Source: Thysanoteuthis rhombus
Lineage: Eukaryota > Mollusca > Cephalopoda > Oegopsida > Thysanoteuthidae
Length of the DNA: 64,000 nucleotides
Reading direction: 5' to 3'
NCBI GenBank assembly: GCA_963457665.1
Contig: OY735206.1
Coordinates: forward strand, 56,884,484-56,948,483
Part shown: in pieces, positions 34,499 to 46,364 of the stretch
Layout: each line of letters starts with the position of its first letter
Numbering within the stretch: the stretch's first letter is position 1
The notes under the pieces: model-generated
What the model was told of the DNA's origin: nothing
The model's input: the letters and a program-made list of their open reading frames with translations, nothing else
Database searches by the model: none
Translations under genes and position numbers: made by a program

Positions 34499-34706
34499 CA
34501 ATATTACTAGCTTTGTTTGGAATATCGCTTTGAAGCGTCCCCTTTTGTCATTCAATGACGACAGTTGTGGACGAGAACAATTGCATTTTCAAATCTCTCT
34601 GCTAAGTTTCGCTCTCTCACGAACTGCCTATGCAGTTCGTCTTCGTCCCATCACTTTGTATTTATACCCTCCTCTGCCAACCTCCTCCTCTTCTAAAAAC
34701 TAGCGT

Positions 34707-34735
34707 ACACACACACACACACACACAATCTCTCT

Positions 34736-34770
<35 letters not shown>
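34707..34770. repeat. (AC)n and (CT)n microsatellites
   Basis: AC to 34728, then CT to 34770. Confidence 0.95.
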
Positions 34771-34773
<3 letters not shown>

Positions 34774-35040
34774 CCTACGATTCCTTCATGGTTTGTTGTT
34801 GAATAGTCAAAAGCCAAAGTTGAAGATCCGACCCCAGCTGCCGAAACTGATAAAGTATGAGAAGCTTCATCTATAACTTTAAAAAGAGTCATTAACATAC
34901 CAAATTTTGTTCGAACGATCTTAATCTCTTCTCCTCATCGTCGCTGTTGCCTCAATGTTTCGGATGACTCATTTGGCAGAGAGACAGAGAGAGACAGAGA
35001 GAAACTCTCACTCCACAATGATATTGCATTTTAAACCAGA

Positions 35041-35115
35041 GAAGGCCGAAGAATGAATCGACCAAAACGTTGTGATTGTAACAAAGATGGGAAAGAGTGA
35101 TTAAACTCACCGAAC
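35041..35115 (+). repeat. Dispersed GAAG...AAAACGTTNTGAT module, copy 1
   Basis: Reads gaaggccgaagaatgaatcg, accaaaacgttgtgattgta, acaaag. Shared with 39.35 kb. Element type is unknown. Confidence 0.4.
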
Positions 35116-35488
35116 GAAAGTTAGTCTAAGAAGCTTCATTCAGCCTTTTTAGATTTGTGTTTCTCTGAGTATCGTTGATTCAGAAACAAACTACATCATT
35201 TATCACGACAAATTGTTAAAGATCTGCGTCAAATCAGTTCTTCGGATAATTTTCCTTGTGTTTCTTCTTTTTGCTGTCGGAAAGGTTCGATGGCTTATCT
35301 GGTTTTGATAGTGGTGCTTAAAGATAATTAGAAATCTTATGTTAACGATCGATTATCGGATATCACCACACCACATCCATTAAAACTTTTGGCAACTACA
35401 GTGAAAAACTAACTTATGCTTTCATTAGTTTTATAATTCTTTGATTGAATATCTTTTTTCAAATCTTTATATAGGTGTGGATGTGTGA

Positions 35489-35500
35489 ATATATATATAC

Positions 35501-35532
<32 letters not shown>

Positions 35533-35576
35533 GGGGGAGAGAGAGAGGGAAGAGTGAGAGAAAGAGAAAGATCACA
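35489..35576. repeat. (TA)n then (GA)n microsatellite
   Basis: TA to 35514, then GA-rich to 35576. Confidence 0.92.
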
Positions 35577-35792
35577 ATTGTATATATATGTATGTGTGTG
35601 TTAATTCCCTTTTATACAGACTTGATGTTCCTATAGTTATATAGTACACTAGACTTAGCACAAGGGTACAAGACTGGGACAGAAAAGCAGGAGAATATCA
35701 AACACACCTCAATATTGATTGTCTCCTATCATAGCCTGAGATCTTTGCATAAACATACACAAACAATTATTACTACACGGAACCCCAGAAGT

Positions 35793-35793
35793 A

Positions 35794-35824
<31 letters not shown>

Positions 35825-35902
35825 GGTCAATATGTGTATGTGTGTGTGTGTGTGATTGAGCTTTTATACAATATATCACTAAACATATATATATATATAT
35901 AT
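35793..35902. repeat. Cluster of short (CT)n, (GT)n and (TA)n tracts
   Basis: CT at 35793-35818, GT near 35836-35855 and TA at 35886-35902. Confidence 0.88.
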
Positions 35903-36029
35903 GTTTTCACGTAATAAAACGAAAGTGCTAATGTCTTTCAGTCTTGAGAAGATTTGGTATGACTTCTTAATTTTAGCTTATTTCATTCCATTTTCTCCAA
36001 TTTCATAAGTAAATGAAATATCATCTAGC

Positions 36030-36050
36030 AAAAAAAAAAAAAAAAAAAAA
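36030..36050. repeat. A21 homopolymer
   Basis: 21 A. It could be the tail of an unrecognised retroposon, but the sequence before it matched nothing here. Confidence 0.9.
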
Positions 36051-36453
36051 GAACGGGGCATTCAAAACTGAATTTATCTAAAGAAAAAAAAAACATGTCT
36101 CTGATTCTCTGATTGTACCTTGACCTTCCTAACAACGTCCATCGTTGGTGCATGATTTGAATGTTTATTCATTACTCGGATCAAATGCCAGTTTCATTCT
36201 ACTAATGAAATAAACTTTGTCCGAATACAATAATTTGCACAAGGTTTCTAGAGACGCGTATCATTTCATCCGTTTTTTGTTTGTTTTTTCTTTCCTCTCG
36301 ATATCACTTGATCAATGATTTATGACGTCCCTCTGAATTGATGTCAATTGCTAAATGACATGAGCAAAAATGATGATTAGAGTCAAATATGAGAGAGGCA
36401 AAGGTTAACGCACTCTTCAAACAGAATTAGTGCGTTTACAACTTAGGAAAATA

Positions 36454-36457
<4 letters not shown>

Positions 36458-36499
<42 letters not shown>
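36458..36499. repeat. (TA)n microsatellite
   Basis: 42 bases of TA near a SINE-A copy. Confidence 0.95.
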
Positions 36500-36570
36500 T
36501 TTCAACCCAAATTTTCATCTCATCTATTCTGGTTGCTACGTCTCTTTCAACGCGACTGTTATATATTTAA

Positions 36571-36680
36571 GAAATGGACATATTTAGTCCGACAGAATGA
36601 ATTATAAATTATATGATGTGTTATGCGTTATATAATATTGAAAATTATTTGAAATGATCTCCTTTCGTTGTACGGTAATC
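36571..36680 (-). mobile_element. SINE-A, fourth copy (3' part)
   Basis: Contains gaaatggacatatttagtcc, gacagaatgaattataaatt and gaaatgatctcctttcgttg, collinear with the 13.2 kb copy. The tRNA-like head is absent. A (TA)n tract lies about 70 bases to its 3' side (36458-36499). Confidence 0.62.
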
Positions 36681-37730
36681 TTTTCGTTTACCAAACGTTT
36701 CTTCATAGATTGCATAGATTGAACATTATACAATGAACATTTCAGATCAACATTCAACTAATAAGTACGTATCTGACTGCATTTTCATTGGTCCACTCTC
36801 TAATGTATGTGTGTGTGTTGTTATTGTTGTTGTTGTTCATGTGGGTCAGTGTGTGTGTTTGAGTGTGTATGTACGTTCTACATCAGTTGCCCTGAGATGA
36901 AAAAAAAAACATTTATTCCATACAACAAACACTCATTTTTTTGCATGATTTCCTTCCATGTCAATGCACTCAATCCAGTGTCCAATATAAATCAGATAGA
37001 TAGATTATCATACAGATCAAAAGTACATGGCTGACTGTGACCATTTTTTTTTATATTCACTCTGGTGTGCGAACGATGACGGTGACATTGCCAAAATATG
37101 ATTGATACTTGAATGTACTCAATATTCCATCAAAAATATCGCGGTTCATTTTTTAGTATTTTCATGCCAATTGATATCCTACGAATGCCGTGAACTTAAG
37201 TGACTTTCTCTGTCTACTTATGAGAGAACATACATAGTAATGAGATAATCAATAAACAAATAAAAATAAATGAAACATTCTCAGACGGTGAATGGAATAA
37301 CAAAATATCAATAAAAACATTTGATAGAGTGACTATTACAGCCTGTCGAATATAAATTGATATAAGTATGTTATGGGGACTTTCCTCTTTTATTAATATC
37401 TTCACATTATCTGATAGTTTTGACTGTATGTATGTGCTTTTTATTAATAATTGTTGGCGTTGTTGAATCAGTGGGGTCAGTGTTACAGGTATATATCATT
37501 CTGACTTTTGTCTAAAAGTCTGGGGCAACAAGTGGGAATCAGATACGAGAGAATCGGTGAACGATACAAGCTCGCTTATCAGTGCATTATAGCAGGTGCT
37601 CTGCTCACAAGGCAATCTTTTTTTTTCTGGCATAAGACCTCTGTAGGTGGGCAGCCGGTAGAGATCCAGCACACTATGCGTGAGAATTGCTTGCTTGCCA
37701 TTACGCTATGATACGTACTTTAGTTATGTG
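36681..37730. other. No gene recognised
   Basis: AT-rich. A short GTT/TGT-rich stretch at 36805-36870 gives the Cys/Val frame. Confidence 0.5.
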
Positions 37731-37731
37731 A

Positions 37732-37815
37732 TAAGCTTAGCTTACTCTGGCATAACGCCACAAATGTGGAACACCCAGTAACGTTCAAAGTAACCACAGC
37801 AGTAATGGTCAGTGG
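37732..37815. mobile_element. Family F module (TTAGTCTGGCACAAGGCC type)
   Basis: Reads cttagcttactctggcataa, cgccacaaatgtggaacacc. This matches the module I associate with molluscan SINE ends (tagcttagtctggcacaagg). It is collinear with the copy at 60.14 kb over about 60 bases, including 'cacaa(a)gtg...g(g)cacccag'. Confidence 0.45.
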
Positions 37816-40310
37816 AACGTGTCTGCTAACCTTCACTCAACGACGAGATATCCCATTAAGGTGAGCGCTATGAGTGGTTCATGCAGTAGAAGTCATTTGC
37901 TCAGGTCAGCTTTTTGCTTGAGCTTCGCTGACGTCTTTTGTTTCAGCAAATTTGAGGGTACAATTTTTATTTTCATGTTCTACATTTTCTGTAATGTAAG
38001 GGCAAGATACTGATAACTCATTGTCTTTTGCACATTGAGTCTATAGTCTGCTTAAAACGATCTTTGGCCATTTTGTTTGTTTGTTTTTTGTTTTGTTTTT
38101 TGTTAGCTGTCGTATGAAAGACGTCAATCATTGATCATTTCACAGGGAGAAAAATCGAAGCCTTCGAGAAGTAACCACTGGTTGCGATTAAAAGGGTGAC
38201 AAAAAAAGCATGATTAGAGAGTTAAACACCCCAGATGGTCATTAATTCATGCATACGTACAGTTAGAGTTGTGTGTAAGAGTGAGAGAGGAGAAGAAAAC
38301 AAAACTAAACCGAAGAAAGAAGAGACAAAGAGACAAGAGTGGAAGAAGGGAATCTGGGAAAGAGGAAAGTTAGGTATGAGAAAGAAGAACATACTTTAAG
38401 GAATTGGGGATGGGGAATAGAAAGAGAACAAGAAGAAAGAAGAGACAAAGAGCAAGAAAGAGTGACTTACCAGGGAAAGAAAAGGAAGACAAAACGACGA
38501 ATGAGGAGATTATGGGAGGAAAAATGTTGAAAAAGAGAACAGGAAAAGAAATAAAAGTTTTGTATCTGCAGTAGTAATACAGTAGTAGTAGTAGTAGTGG
38601 TTTTGGTGGTGGTGCAGTAATATAAAAGTAGTTGTAGTTGTGTATAAGTAATTTTAGTATGGTGATAATAATTCTTCATAGCATAGTGAATTTCAAACTG
38701 AATTTTCATTGCATAATATCTAACTTGTGTAATTAATATTCTCCACAGAATTAAGTGCATTGAAGGCTGTTAAAAACGAATTCTTGTTACATAATATGTT
38801 TTCCATCATTAGGATGTGAACTGATTGGTGTTCCTACGTATGGGTAGTTAAAACAGACGGAACTCCCTCTGTGCTCTCGATGACAAACATTCTGTCTTCC
38901 GTCATTTCTACTTATTTGACTTATATCAAATTACTGAATCAATAGAACGATTAATCTATTTACCGTTCCATACTATCGATACGTATTATATACAAACATT
39001 ACAATATCTCCACTTATCGGTCTGAAAATCTACCTTCCTGCCAGTTTATCACCCGACAATTAAGTTAAACGACAATTTTCAATACATTTTATTGAATTAC
39101 TTTCTGTAATTTTGAGACGAGTCATTATTATTCCAAGAGTTGTGCAGATTATTGATCCAATTTTTTCAAACTGGTACCACAGCGTTTTGGCTGATCCGTT
39201 CTGTGACAATCTCGGTATGGAAAAAAATGAAGTCTCCCTTCTCTTGGTAGGTTTGATCTGATATCACCATATCTTTCTGCTGGTTACCATTTTCTGGTTT
39301 ACACTAAAGAGAAAAAAATGAATATTCTCTTTCCATACAGATTATACACCTGAAGAAGACCTCAGAATAGATTGACCAAAACGTTATGATAATAACAAGA
39401 GCAACACTCAGAATAAAATCAATATTTAAAACTACTTTTGAAATTCTATCAATCTTTACACTATAATCGTCTCTCACGGTAAGTACCGTATTTTGAGGTT
39501 TTAAAATTGTATCATATAAGACGAACTTCATTGAAATCATCCTATGGCCTACAAGGAGAGGGTTACATTAGGATCAAGCTTGTGATCTATGTATCTCTTC
39601 CAGTGGGAAACAGGGTATGCCAAATAAAATTTCCCCCGATTGTATTTCTTGCGAACTTAAAGATTCGTCCAATATTAGGATGTGCGTTACTTGCTGCAAA
39701 ATATGACAGGTTTTGTCACAAGCTATGATCATTAGCTATTTACTTAGCCTTGCTTGGCCTAGTACAAAACCACAAAAGCCAGACACTAAGAGACGATCAA
39801 ACACACTACACAAGCTGAATGACTCAGCGACAATATGCACCCAAGCGGGGATCTGTGTCCTTATATTTTTTTATGACTGAATCAATAAACTTTTTTTTCA
39901 GGCTACGAGGGTCTCCCGACTCACGACTTAATGCTGTTGACGAATTCTTTCTAAAATATAACTGCATCAATGTGCGTTGTCGGATTTTTACCTTCACCTA
40001 ACTTGTAGGTCATTTAGAGACATTAGCGGTGGATTTGTCACAACGGACAGGGTCTGATGATCGAATCTTGCTCGATGCCAATTTTCATTAGAGGAAATTC
40101 GCACAATGTATGCGTCATCAGTGCTGCAAGATCAGACTGAAGGCCATTTGCAACACCGTTTTCCAGGGTTTACATTTTTGATGCTTTAAAAATTCTGCTA
40201 TAGAGAGTATGAGAGAGGTAAGCGCAAGTGTATATAAGCAGACATATGAACACGCTCATATTTATACGTGTATAAGGAATAAATATGCACTCAATTATAA
40301 CACTTATTTT
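37816..40310. other. No gene recognised
   Basis: Unassigned except the module at 39.35 kb and a purine-rich stretch at 38280-38540. The plus frame 39507-39728 is open for 73 codons but matches no family I know. Confidence 0.45.
39349..39420 (+). repeat. Dispersed CTGAAGAAG...AAAACGTTNTGAT module, copy 2
   Basis: Reads cctgaagaagacctcagaat, agattgaccaaaacgttatg, ataataacaag, closely matching copy 1. It may be an end of an unidentified retroelement. Confidence 0.42.
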
Positions 40311-40386
40311 TCTTTCTTACTTTCTTTCTTTCTCTTTCTTTCTTTCTCTCTTGTCACGAATAATTATATATATATATATGTATGTA
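40311..40386. repeat. (CTTT)n and short (TA)n
   Basis: CTTT/CTTTC repeats to 40353 and TA at 40363-40380. Confidence 0.85.
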
Positions 40387-40498
40387 TTTATACGTATGAG
40401 TATGTGTGTGAGTGTATGTGTGTTACCACGGCTGAATGCATTGATGTATGCAAGTTGAATGAGGCATAGATATAATTCACTTTTCGTCTGTTACTTTG

Positions 40499-40501
<3 letters not shown>

Positions 40502-40552
<51 letters not shown>
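40502..40552. repeat. (CT)n microsatellite
   Basis: 51 bases of CT. Confidence 0.97.
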
Positions 40553-40555
<3 letters not shown>

Positions 40556-42529
40556 GTCTAAAAAGTTAATATAACAGATTTTAATCCATGCTGCGAGCAC
40601 GGCCCCTAACGTATGCTCAGCAATTTTTTCTGTGATAGTCTCAACACTGTTGAGTAAATACTTGCAGGGATTGCCCGGGGATCGAATAACTTTTTTTGCC
40701 CATCCTGGGTCGACACACGCACACTCCAGCGTACAGTTAAACATTACTCCCTTGCTAAAGTTGTCAAATTTGTGGCGTGTTTTCCCCTGTCAAACGCTGG
40801 GATTCCCTGCTAGCACACTTATATAAATCTTGCTGTCAGTGTGAAACAGAAATCCCGGCGTTGTTCTTTTGACAAAACAGAAATAAAAAAATATTTCTTG
40901 ATAGATGTCTTCTTACACAATGTGTCTATGTGGGTGGTGCAAGCCAAAAATCGATTGAGCGTATCAAGTGTAATAAAGTACAGATTGTGCGAACAAATAT
41001 TGGTATGGGTGTCGAATACCATTGGACAGCCTCACACGAACACCCGGACAGACCTACGTAAGCCCCTTGTCCTAATAGATTAGAAAAATAATTACTCTAA
41101 ATAGGAATCTGACTGTCATTTCTTCGGATTTTTAAAAAAATCTCAATTCTAAGAAAAACTAATGTGCAAAAGTTTCCAGTGAAACTAATTTCATGAAAAA
41201 TGTGTTTTGAAAATTTTGCAAAATTACATTCGCTAAATACAGTTATTTGAAAATATCATGAACATTTTGAAGGAGGTCTCCGTGGCCAAATCGCTAGAGT
41301 GTCCAATGGCAGCGAGCAGTGTGCGAGTTCGAACTCAGATACGGTCACAAATATTTTGAAATATCTCTTTACTAGTATTTCAATGATGTTGCACATATAT
41401 ATATATATACGTAAATAAATATGGATATAAGGACATCAACGTGTACATAAGTTCATGCATCTACATAAAGGTTTGTTTACACACGTTAATGCAAATATAT
41501 GCCATTGGACTGTACATCCTTAAACTTCGTAGCTTTTGTGGAAATGTCTAATTTTTATTAGAGCCTATTTATCCGAAATAAAGAACATGATAGCCTATAT
41601 ATTAAAACTCACACACATAGGTATCTGCAGCCACTTCTTACGGGTTGGAGTCGACAGAAGGATATACTTGGTAATGGGAGAGATGATATATTAGGAATAT
41701 AACTTACCTACCACTCTGTTAACATCTTTTATCTTTTAACACCATCTTTTTATACTGATACATTAAGCTGGGGTTTCATAGAACAATCGTACTGCATCCT
41801 TATTCTTTAATTGATCGTCACTATCCTTTATCGATTATTAGGCTCTAACTTTAAAATTCTCTCACTCTATGTGGGGGATCCTGATCCAAGAGGGCGCATA
41901 CGTATCCATACTCATGCACAATCACATGCACAGCCTCCTGCACGAATCGTGTTTAAACAACAACAAATGCACATTCCCATATTGAAAAGGCCACGCGATG
42001 TATGCCAACTTTTCACCTGCAATCGATTTTGATGAACAAAATAAAAAATAAAATCGACAAAGAAAGAAGTTCGATGTGCGTGCATATAGACAGAGAGATA
42101 GATGGATAGATATAACCAGACTGCTATTAATAGACAGAGAGAGAGGCGGGGCAGTGCCAGAGATAGAGAGATAAAGGTAGAGAATCTGAGAATTCAGCCG
42201 AAAGATCAGAAGTTGAATCTATAGAAATACTATAACAACCATAAGTAGTGAGGAAGAAGACGAAACGAAGTGATTCAAGGAAATAACGTTGGAGAGAAGA
42301 AACAAGTAACGCAGTAGTTTGGTAGAGCAGTTTCCCCGGCGAGGTGACATCATCATGGTAGAGTCAGTTCCGGTAGGAGGAGCACCTGCCGTTGTAGCCA
42401 AGCGGAAGTGATATCACTCGGATAAGACACGACCGGTGAGCAATACAATCTCAACTCCAGCAACTGCAACAACTATCGTAATGAGAACAACCAGTGGAAC
42501 GGCATAAGTGTAAATAATTTATACAATGT

Positions 42530-42530
<1 letters not shown>
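40553..42530. other. No gene recognised
   Basis: Includes TATATAAA at about 40820, 20 bases before tcagtgt, but with no exon evidence, and one SINE head at 41.27 kb. AT-rich otherwise. Confidence 0.45.
41272..41350 (+). mobile_element. tRNA-like SINE head
   Basis: GTCTCCGTGGCCAAATCGCT is A-box-like, and GTGCGAGTTCGAACTCAG carries a strong B box with T-arm pairing (GAGTTCGAACTC is self-complementary). An AT-rich 3' region follows. Confidence 0.5.

Positions 42531-42582
<52 letters not shown>
42530..42582. repeat. (GAT)n microsatellite
   Basis: About 17 GAT units, about 65 bases upstream of the CCAAT/CRE cluster. Confidence 0.96.
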
Positions 42583-42584
<2 letters not shown>

Positions 42585-42639
42585 AATCATCAGAGCACGA
42601 AAAAATATTCTGTAGTGTCACTGGCTTAAGAAGACAGCG

Positions 42640-42690
42640 TGCATTCTATTGGTTGGCGAAACCATGACGTCAACCTTAAGAATAAAAGCA
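42640..42690. promoter_or_regulatory. CCAAT plus CRE cluster
   Basis: A reverse CCAAT box (ctattggttgg, ATTGG at 42648-42652) lies 13 bases upstream of a full palindromic CRE, TGACGTCA (42665-42672). AAGAATAAAAGC follows. Upstream, about 42400, agcggaagtgatatcac is ETS-like. No gene downstream is recognised. Confidence 0.3.
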
Positions 42691-42854
42691 TTTAACATAT
42701 GGAAAAAAAAAGAGTGATTTCGTTCCATGTTGTTACAACTGAAAACTCACGCCGGTGCATCAAGACGTCTCATTAGCTTGGTGCACGTGATTAGATTTAT
42801 TTTATCGCCGATATGTTTTAGTCTTTAAGGGGTTTATATGTTTATATACATAAG

Positions 42855-42916
42855 ACACACATACACACATGCACGCTCACTAACACACACACACACAGAC
42901 ATGAAAACATGACGAT

Positions 42917-42976
<60 letters not shown>

Positions 42977-43042
42977 TGTACGTATGTATATATATGTGTG
43001 AGTGTGTATAAGTGTGTGTACATGTTGGAGTGCCCCCTCCCT

Positions 43043-43092
<50 letters not shown>
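42855..43092. repeat. (CA)-(TA)-(GT)-(CT)-(TA) microsatellite cluster
   Basis: CA at about 42855-42898, TA at 42919-42977, TG-rich to 43025, CT at 43043-43065 and TA to 43092, where family C copy 2 begins. Confidence 0.93.
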
Positions 43093-43095
<3 letters not shown>

Positions 43096-43206
43096 TTGTC
43101 TGAAGAAACTGAAGAAGCCGGCGCCTGTGTAGCGAATCATCTATTTCACCATATTTAAAGCTCTACTCTGACTGTCCATGTATCGAGTACTTCGTATATT
43201 GAATTA
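43093..43206 (+). mobile_element. Dispersed family C, copy 2, starting at a (TA)n tract
   Basis: Reads ctgaagaaactgaagaagcc, ggcgcctgtgtagcgaatca, tttaaagctctactctgact, gtccatgtatcgagtacttc. It begins exactly where (TA)n 43065-43092 ends. It is closest to the 48.7 kb copy, which shares 'gactgtccatgtatcgag'. Confidence 0.6.
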
Positions 43207-43337
43207 CAGATTTTTACTTTGATATACATACATACTCAGCTACTCTTAGAAACAAGGCCACAAGTATAGAGCAAATATTGCATCGAATATGCAACAGTAG
43301 CTTACTGACTACTGCTCTATGTTGAGTCATATCTACG

Positions 43338-43339
43338 TC

Positions 43340-43379
<40 letters not shown>

Positions 43380-43487
43380 GATATAGTTGAGCGTCTATAG
43401 CGATGAGAGGGTGTAACTGGTCAGACATAGCAAAAATTGTAAATATCCATATATAATATATATACATATATATACATATATATATAT

Positions 43488-43546
<59 letters not shown>
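43338..43546. repeat. Three (TA)n tracts
   Basis: 43338-43380, 43449-43487 (with ACA breaks) and 43497-43546. TG-rich DNA follows to about 43690. Confidence 0.93.
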
Positions 43547-43547
<1 letters not shown>

Positions 43548-43699
43548 CATGTGTGTGTGCGTGTGCATATGTATGTATGTTCATGTCTGATATGGATATT
43601 TTTGTGCATTTGATTGTGTGCATGTCAGTGTATCCTCGATTGCTCCCCATTTGCATGCATATGTGTATGTGTATGTGTGTGTATGTTTGAGTGCTTGTG

Positions 43700-45460
43700 T
43701 GTGGAGGTGGGGGTGAATATCTTTTTTTTTATTGATACATATGTGCAATCTTACTAACTGAATACCTGGGTGCTTGGAGATAAGAAACGGAAACGGAAAT
43801 AACGAATGAAGGTCATATGGGAACTTGACTGGATAAAACATTTAAAAATATATGCGAGTGAAAGGTACGATGACAGTGCAACATAAAACACCTTTTTCAA
43901 GACAGTTTAGATTTGTTGGTTACAGCAATGATTTAACACATGGGATGAGATAATTGTGGTTGATTCTTGGTGTATGTCCAAATAAGGACAAAATATAAAA
44001 AAACAGAGTTTAGAACAAGATGCTCAAGAAATAAACCCATACATCTAATATATACCTAACAGTCTAACTTCTTTGCTAGAATTTTAGGAATGAGTGTTTT
44101 ATGATGTGTTGTTTTATGTGGATCTGACATGGATCAAAGGAAGGACAAAGCATCACCAGATTTCTGATATCTGGAACTGAACCCTAGTCCTAGTACTATC
44201 AATTAAGGCACAGTAGTTCTTTAATGCGTAATGTTTGAAGTTGCACCAGTACTAATGGTTCAGTCGATACGAAGCGGGAAGTAGACCACGTGGTTGTTTG
44301 CCGCCAACTTTTGCACCACGGTTTGTCTGTAACAGACGCCGCGCTCAGGTTGTTAGACGTATGACAAGCAGTTCGTTTGAATAGGAAATTTAAGTTTAGA
44401 TACATTAAACTGCTACCACTACAATTACATAGCTTGCCTAGTTGTTTTGTGGTCTTTGTTATGTTACTGTTATCGCCATTGCATTATCATCGTCATCGTG
44501 AATAATGAGGAAATTAGTAATCGTAAAGGTATGTCATGAACACGTTATCTCTATCATCGCAGTAATGGTCATAGTGGTATTTATTGCGTTACAGAGGGTA
44601 TAACCACATCCTCGATGACTGTTGCCTTTTGCCTTTATTATAATACTTCATTGTCAGAACGAAAAATACTAGTTGTTATATTGCTTCCTTCATCCATTAT
44701 AATTAGAAGTAAGAGTGTTGGTAGTGATAGCACTACTAAAGTTAACTCGCTGTAGTCGACAACGGTTTTAGTCGTACTAACTGTTGATTTTTTTTTATAT
44801 TATTGCTGCGATCCTCTTGATAAAGTGGATGTCATAGTGAGTTTCGTCAAAGTTAATATCCTAACTATTTATTATGCCTAGAGGTGCACTGAAAGTTTTT
44901 TTGTGGGGTCAGGGGGGTCAGGGCTCTAATGCTCATTCTGTCGGAAAAAGTATCCCCGTACTCGACCAGCATGTCCCTTTCGTCGGCAAATTAAAGTTTT
45001 GTGACCCCTCGTAAAAATCGTTTGGTACATTCCTGATTAGGTCGAACCGAATCAAGAATGAGAATACCTGTGAGCATAGAAAAGGACCCAAATTCTGTAT
45101 GGATCTATTTCTTATTTCGATCGATCTAGTCTTAAGAAGTGTTAAAATAATAAGGTGTGATTCGATTATCATTCTCCTATTCTGCTCTATAAAAATGGTC
45201 CTGGCGAAAAGGTAATTAGTAGTCGTAGTAATACGAGTGGTTGGAAAAGGTCATGAAGGGGTTGAAGAAATAGTAGAATAAATAGCTGCATCGGTGATAT
45301 TCATGCAACTAATGATACCAACTTCTTGGTCATTTCTATTACTTTCTTCTTTTCTTTATTTTTCTAATCATTGATATTTACAAGGCATAGCATGATATGG
45401 CACAGGGTCGTTTTCCTTTTTTTGAAAAATAAAATCAACTTATTATTGTTATTGTTATGC
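43700..45460. other. No gene recognised
   Basis: Unassigned except a possible SINE head at 44.16 kb. The 79-codon minus frame 44933-45172 begins with tctgtcggaaaaag, which recalls the SINE-A 3' end motif, but the rest does not align. Confidence 0.4.
44155..44220 (-). mobile_element. Possible tRNA-like SINE head
   Basis: The minus strand reads CTAGGGTTCAGTTCCAG (B box), preceded by GTGCCTTAATTGATAGTAC (weak A box). Confidence 0.35.
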
Positions 45461-45560
45461 AGGGTTGGCCCAAGGGTTAACAGCACGGGAAATTGAGTCT
45501 GGCTGAGACAGATTCCGTTCCCCTCGCACTAAAGCCTCTTAAGGAAATCATGATTCTACC
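45460..45560 (+). mobile_element. tRNA-like SINE head
   Basis: GTTGGCCCAAGGGTTAACAG (A box) and GACAGATTCCGTTCCCCTC (degraded B box), about 40 bases apart. The sequence continues into cctcttaaggaaatcatgat without a recognised tail. Confidence 0.45.
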
Positions 45561-45762
45561 AACTGGCCAAGTCAGGAAAATACTTCCTGTTCTTATAACC
45601 ATATAATTGAACGTTACTGGAGAGATGATGGGTACCATCAAATAACCCCTGTTGCCCCTAGAAATGTAATGAATTACTCAGCATGATACCCTGTCGATCA
45701 ACTAGATCATGGGATTTGATAATTTGATTTGATCATTCGATTATCGCTATATCTATTTACTG

Positions 45763-45880
45763 AGTTTTGCCTTGTCTGACACAAGACCATATTAGTGGGA
45801 TATATTGCCAAAACTAAAATAAGTATATCAGTGAGTCGGCCTGCAAGACGAATACCCTTGCAATCATGCTATAGTAGGAT
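45763..45880. mobile_element. Family F module
   Basis: Reads tgccttgtctgacacaagac, then gtcggcctgcaagacgaata. The latter is shared with the 60.14 kb copy (gcctgcaagacg). A second partial motif, ttggcacaaggc, occurs at about 45910. Confidence 0.4.
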
Positions 45881-46049
45881 ACTCGGGAAATTTCCTAGCT
45901 TAATCAAGATTGGCACAAGGCAAAAAGAATCAGGAAGCATAGTGAGAATTAAACTCAATACGGCTCAGGTTGGTCATTCAATGGAAACTATTACATGACA
46001 AACGTCTTTTGGCAGCATGCTGTGTTGGGGTAATCAATTATCGAGTGGT

Positions 46050-46364
46050 AAGAGGGGTGATCAATAAATAAGTTGCTCCTCTTGTATTTTGTTTGGCAGT
46101 GATCACAAAAAAAATCAGATTTAAAAAACAAAGTATATGCTGTAGGACATAAAATAAGGGACTAATTTAGCAAAAACAAACACTGCAAATTGAATTGCCT
46201 CTTTGGATAATTATTTAGAGGGTATTTTTTAAAAAAAGTTCCCTCGACATAAGGAGTAGATCTTCAGTCCTCAAACACCATTGGTGTCTGCCAGCATCAT
46301 ACATAGATAGCCAGCTAGCCAGAACCATTTGAAAATCAAGAAACCAACATAACTATTTTAGTGG
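46050..46364 (-). mobile_element. Dispersed family B, copy 4
   Basis: Collinear with copies 3 and 5, with gtgatcaataaataagttgc, tgcaaattgaattgcctctt and tacatagatagccagctagc near the ends. It is bounded by ggtaagagggg and aactattttagtgg. Confidence 0.6.

Noticed and set aside
34616..34640. 8-bp hairpin cgaactgc/gcagttcg as terminator or element end
   Set aside because: Too short, single, and no associated feature.
40800..40850. TATATAAA with a downstream initiator-like tcagtgt as a promoter
   Set aside because: Spacing is short, TA-rich words are common here, and no exon follows.
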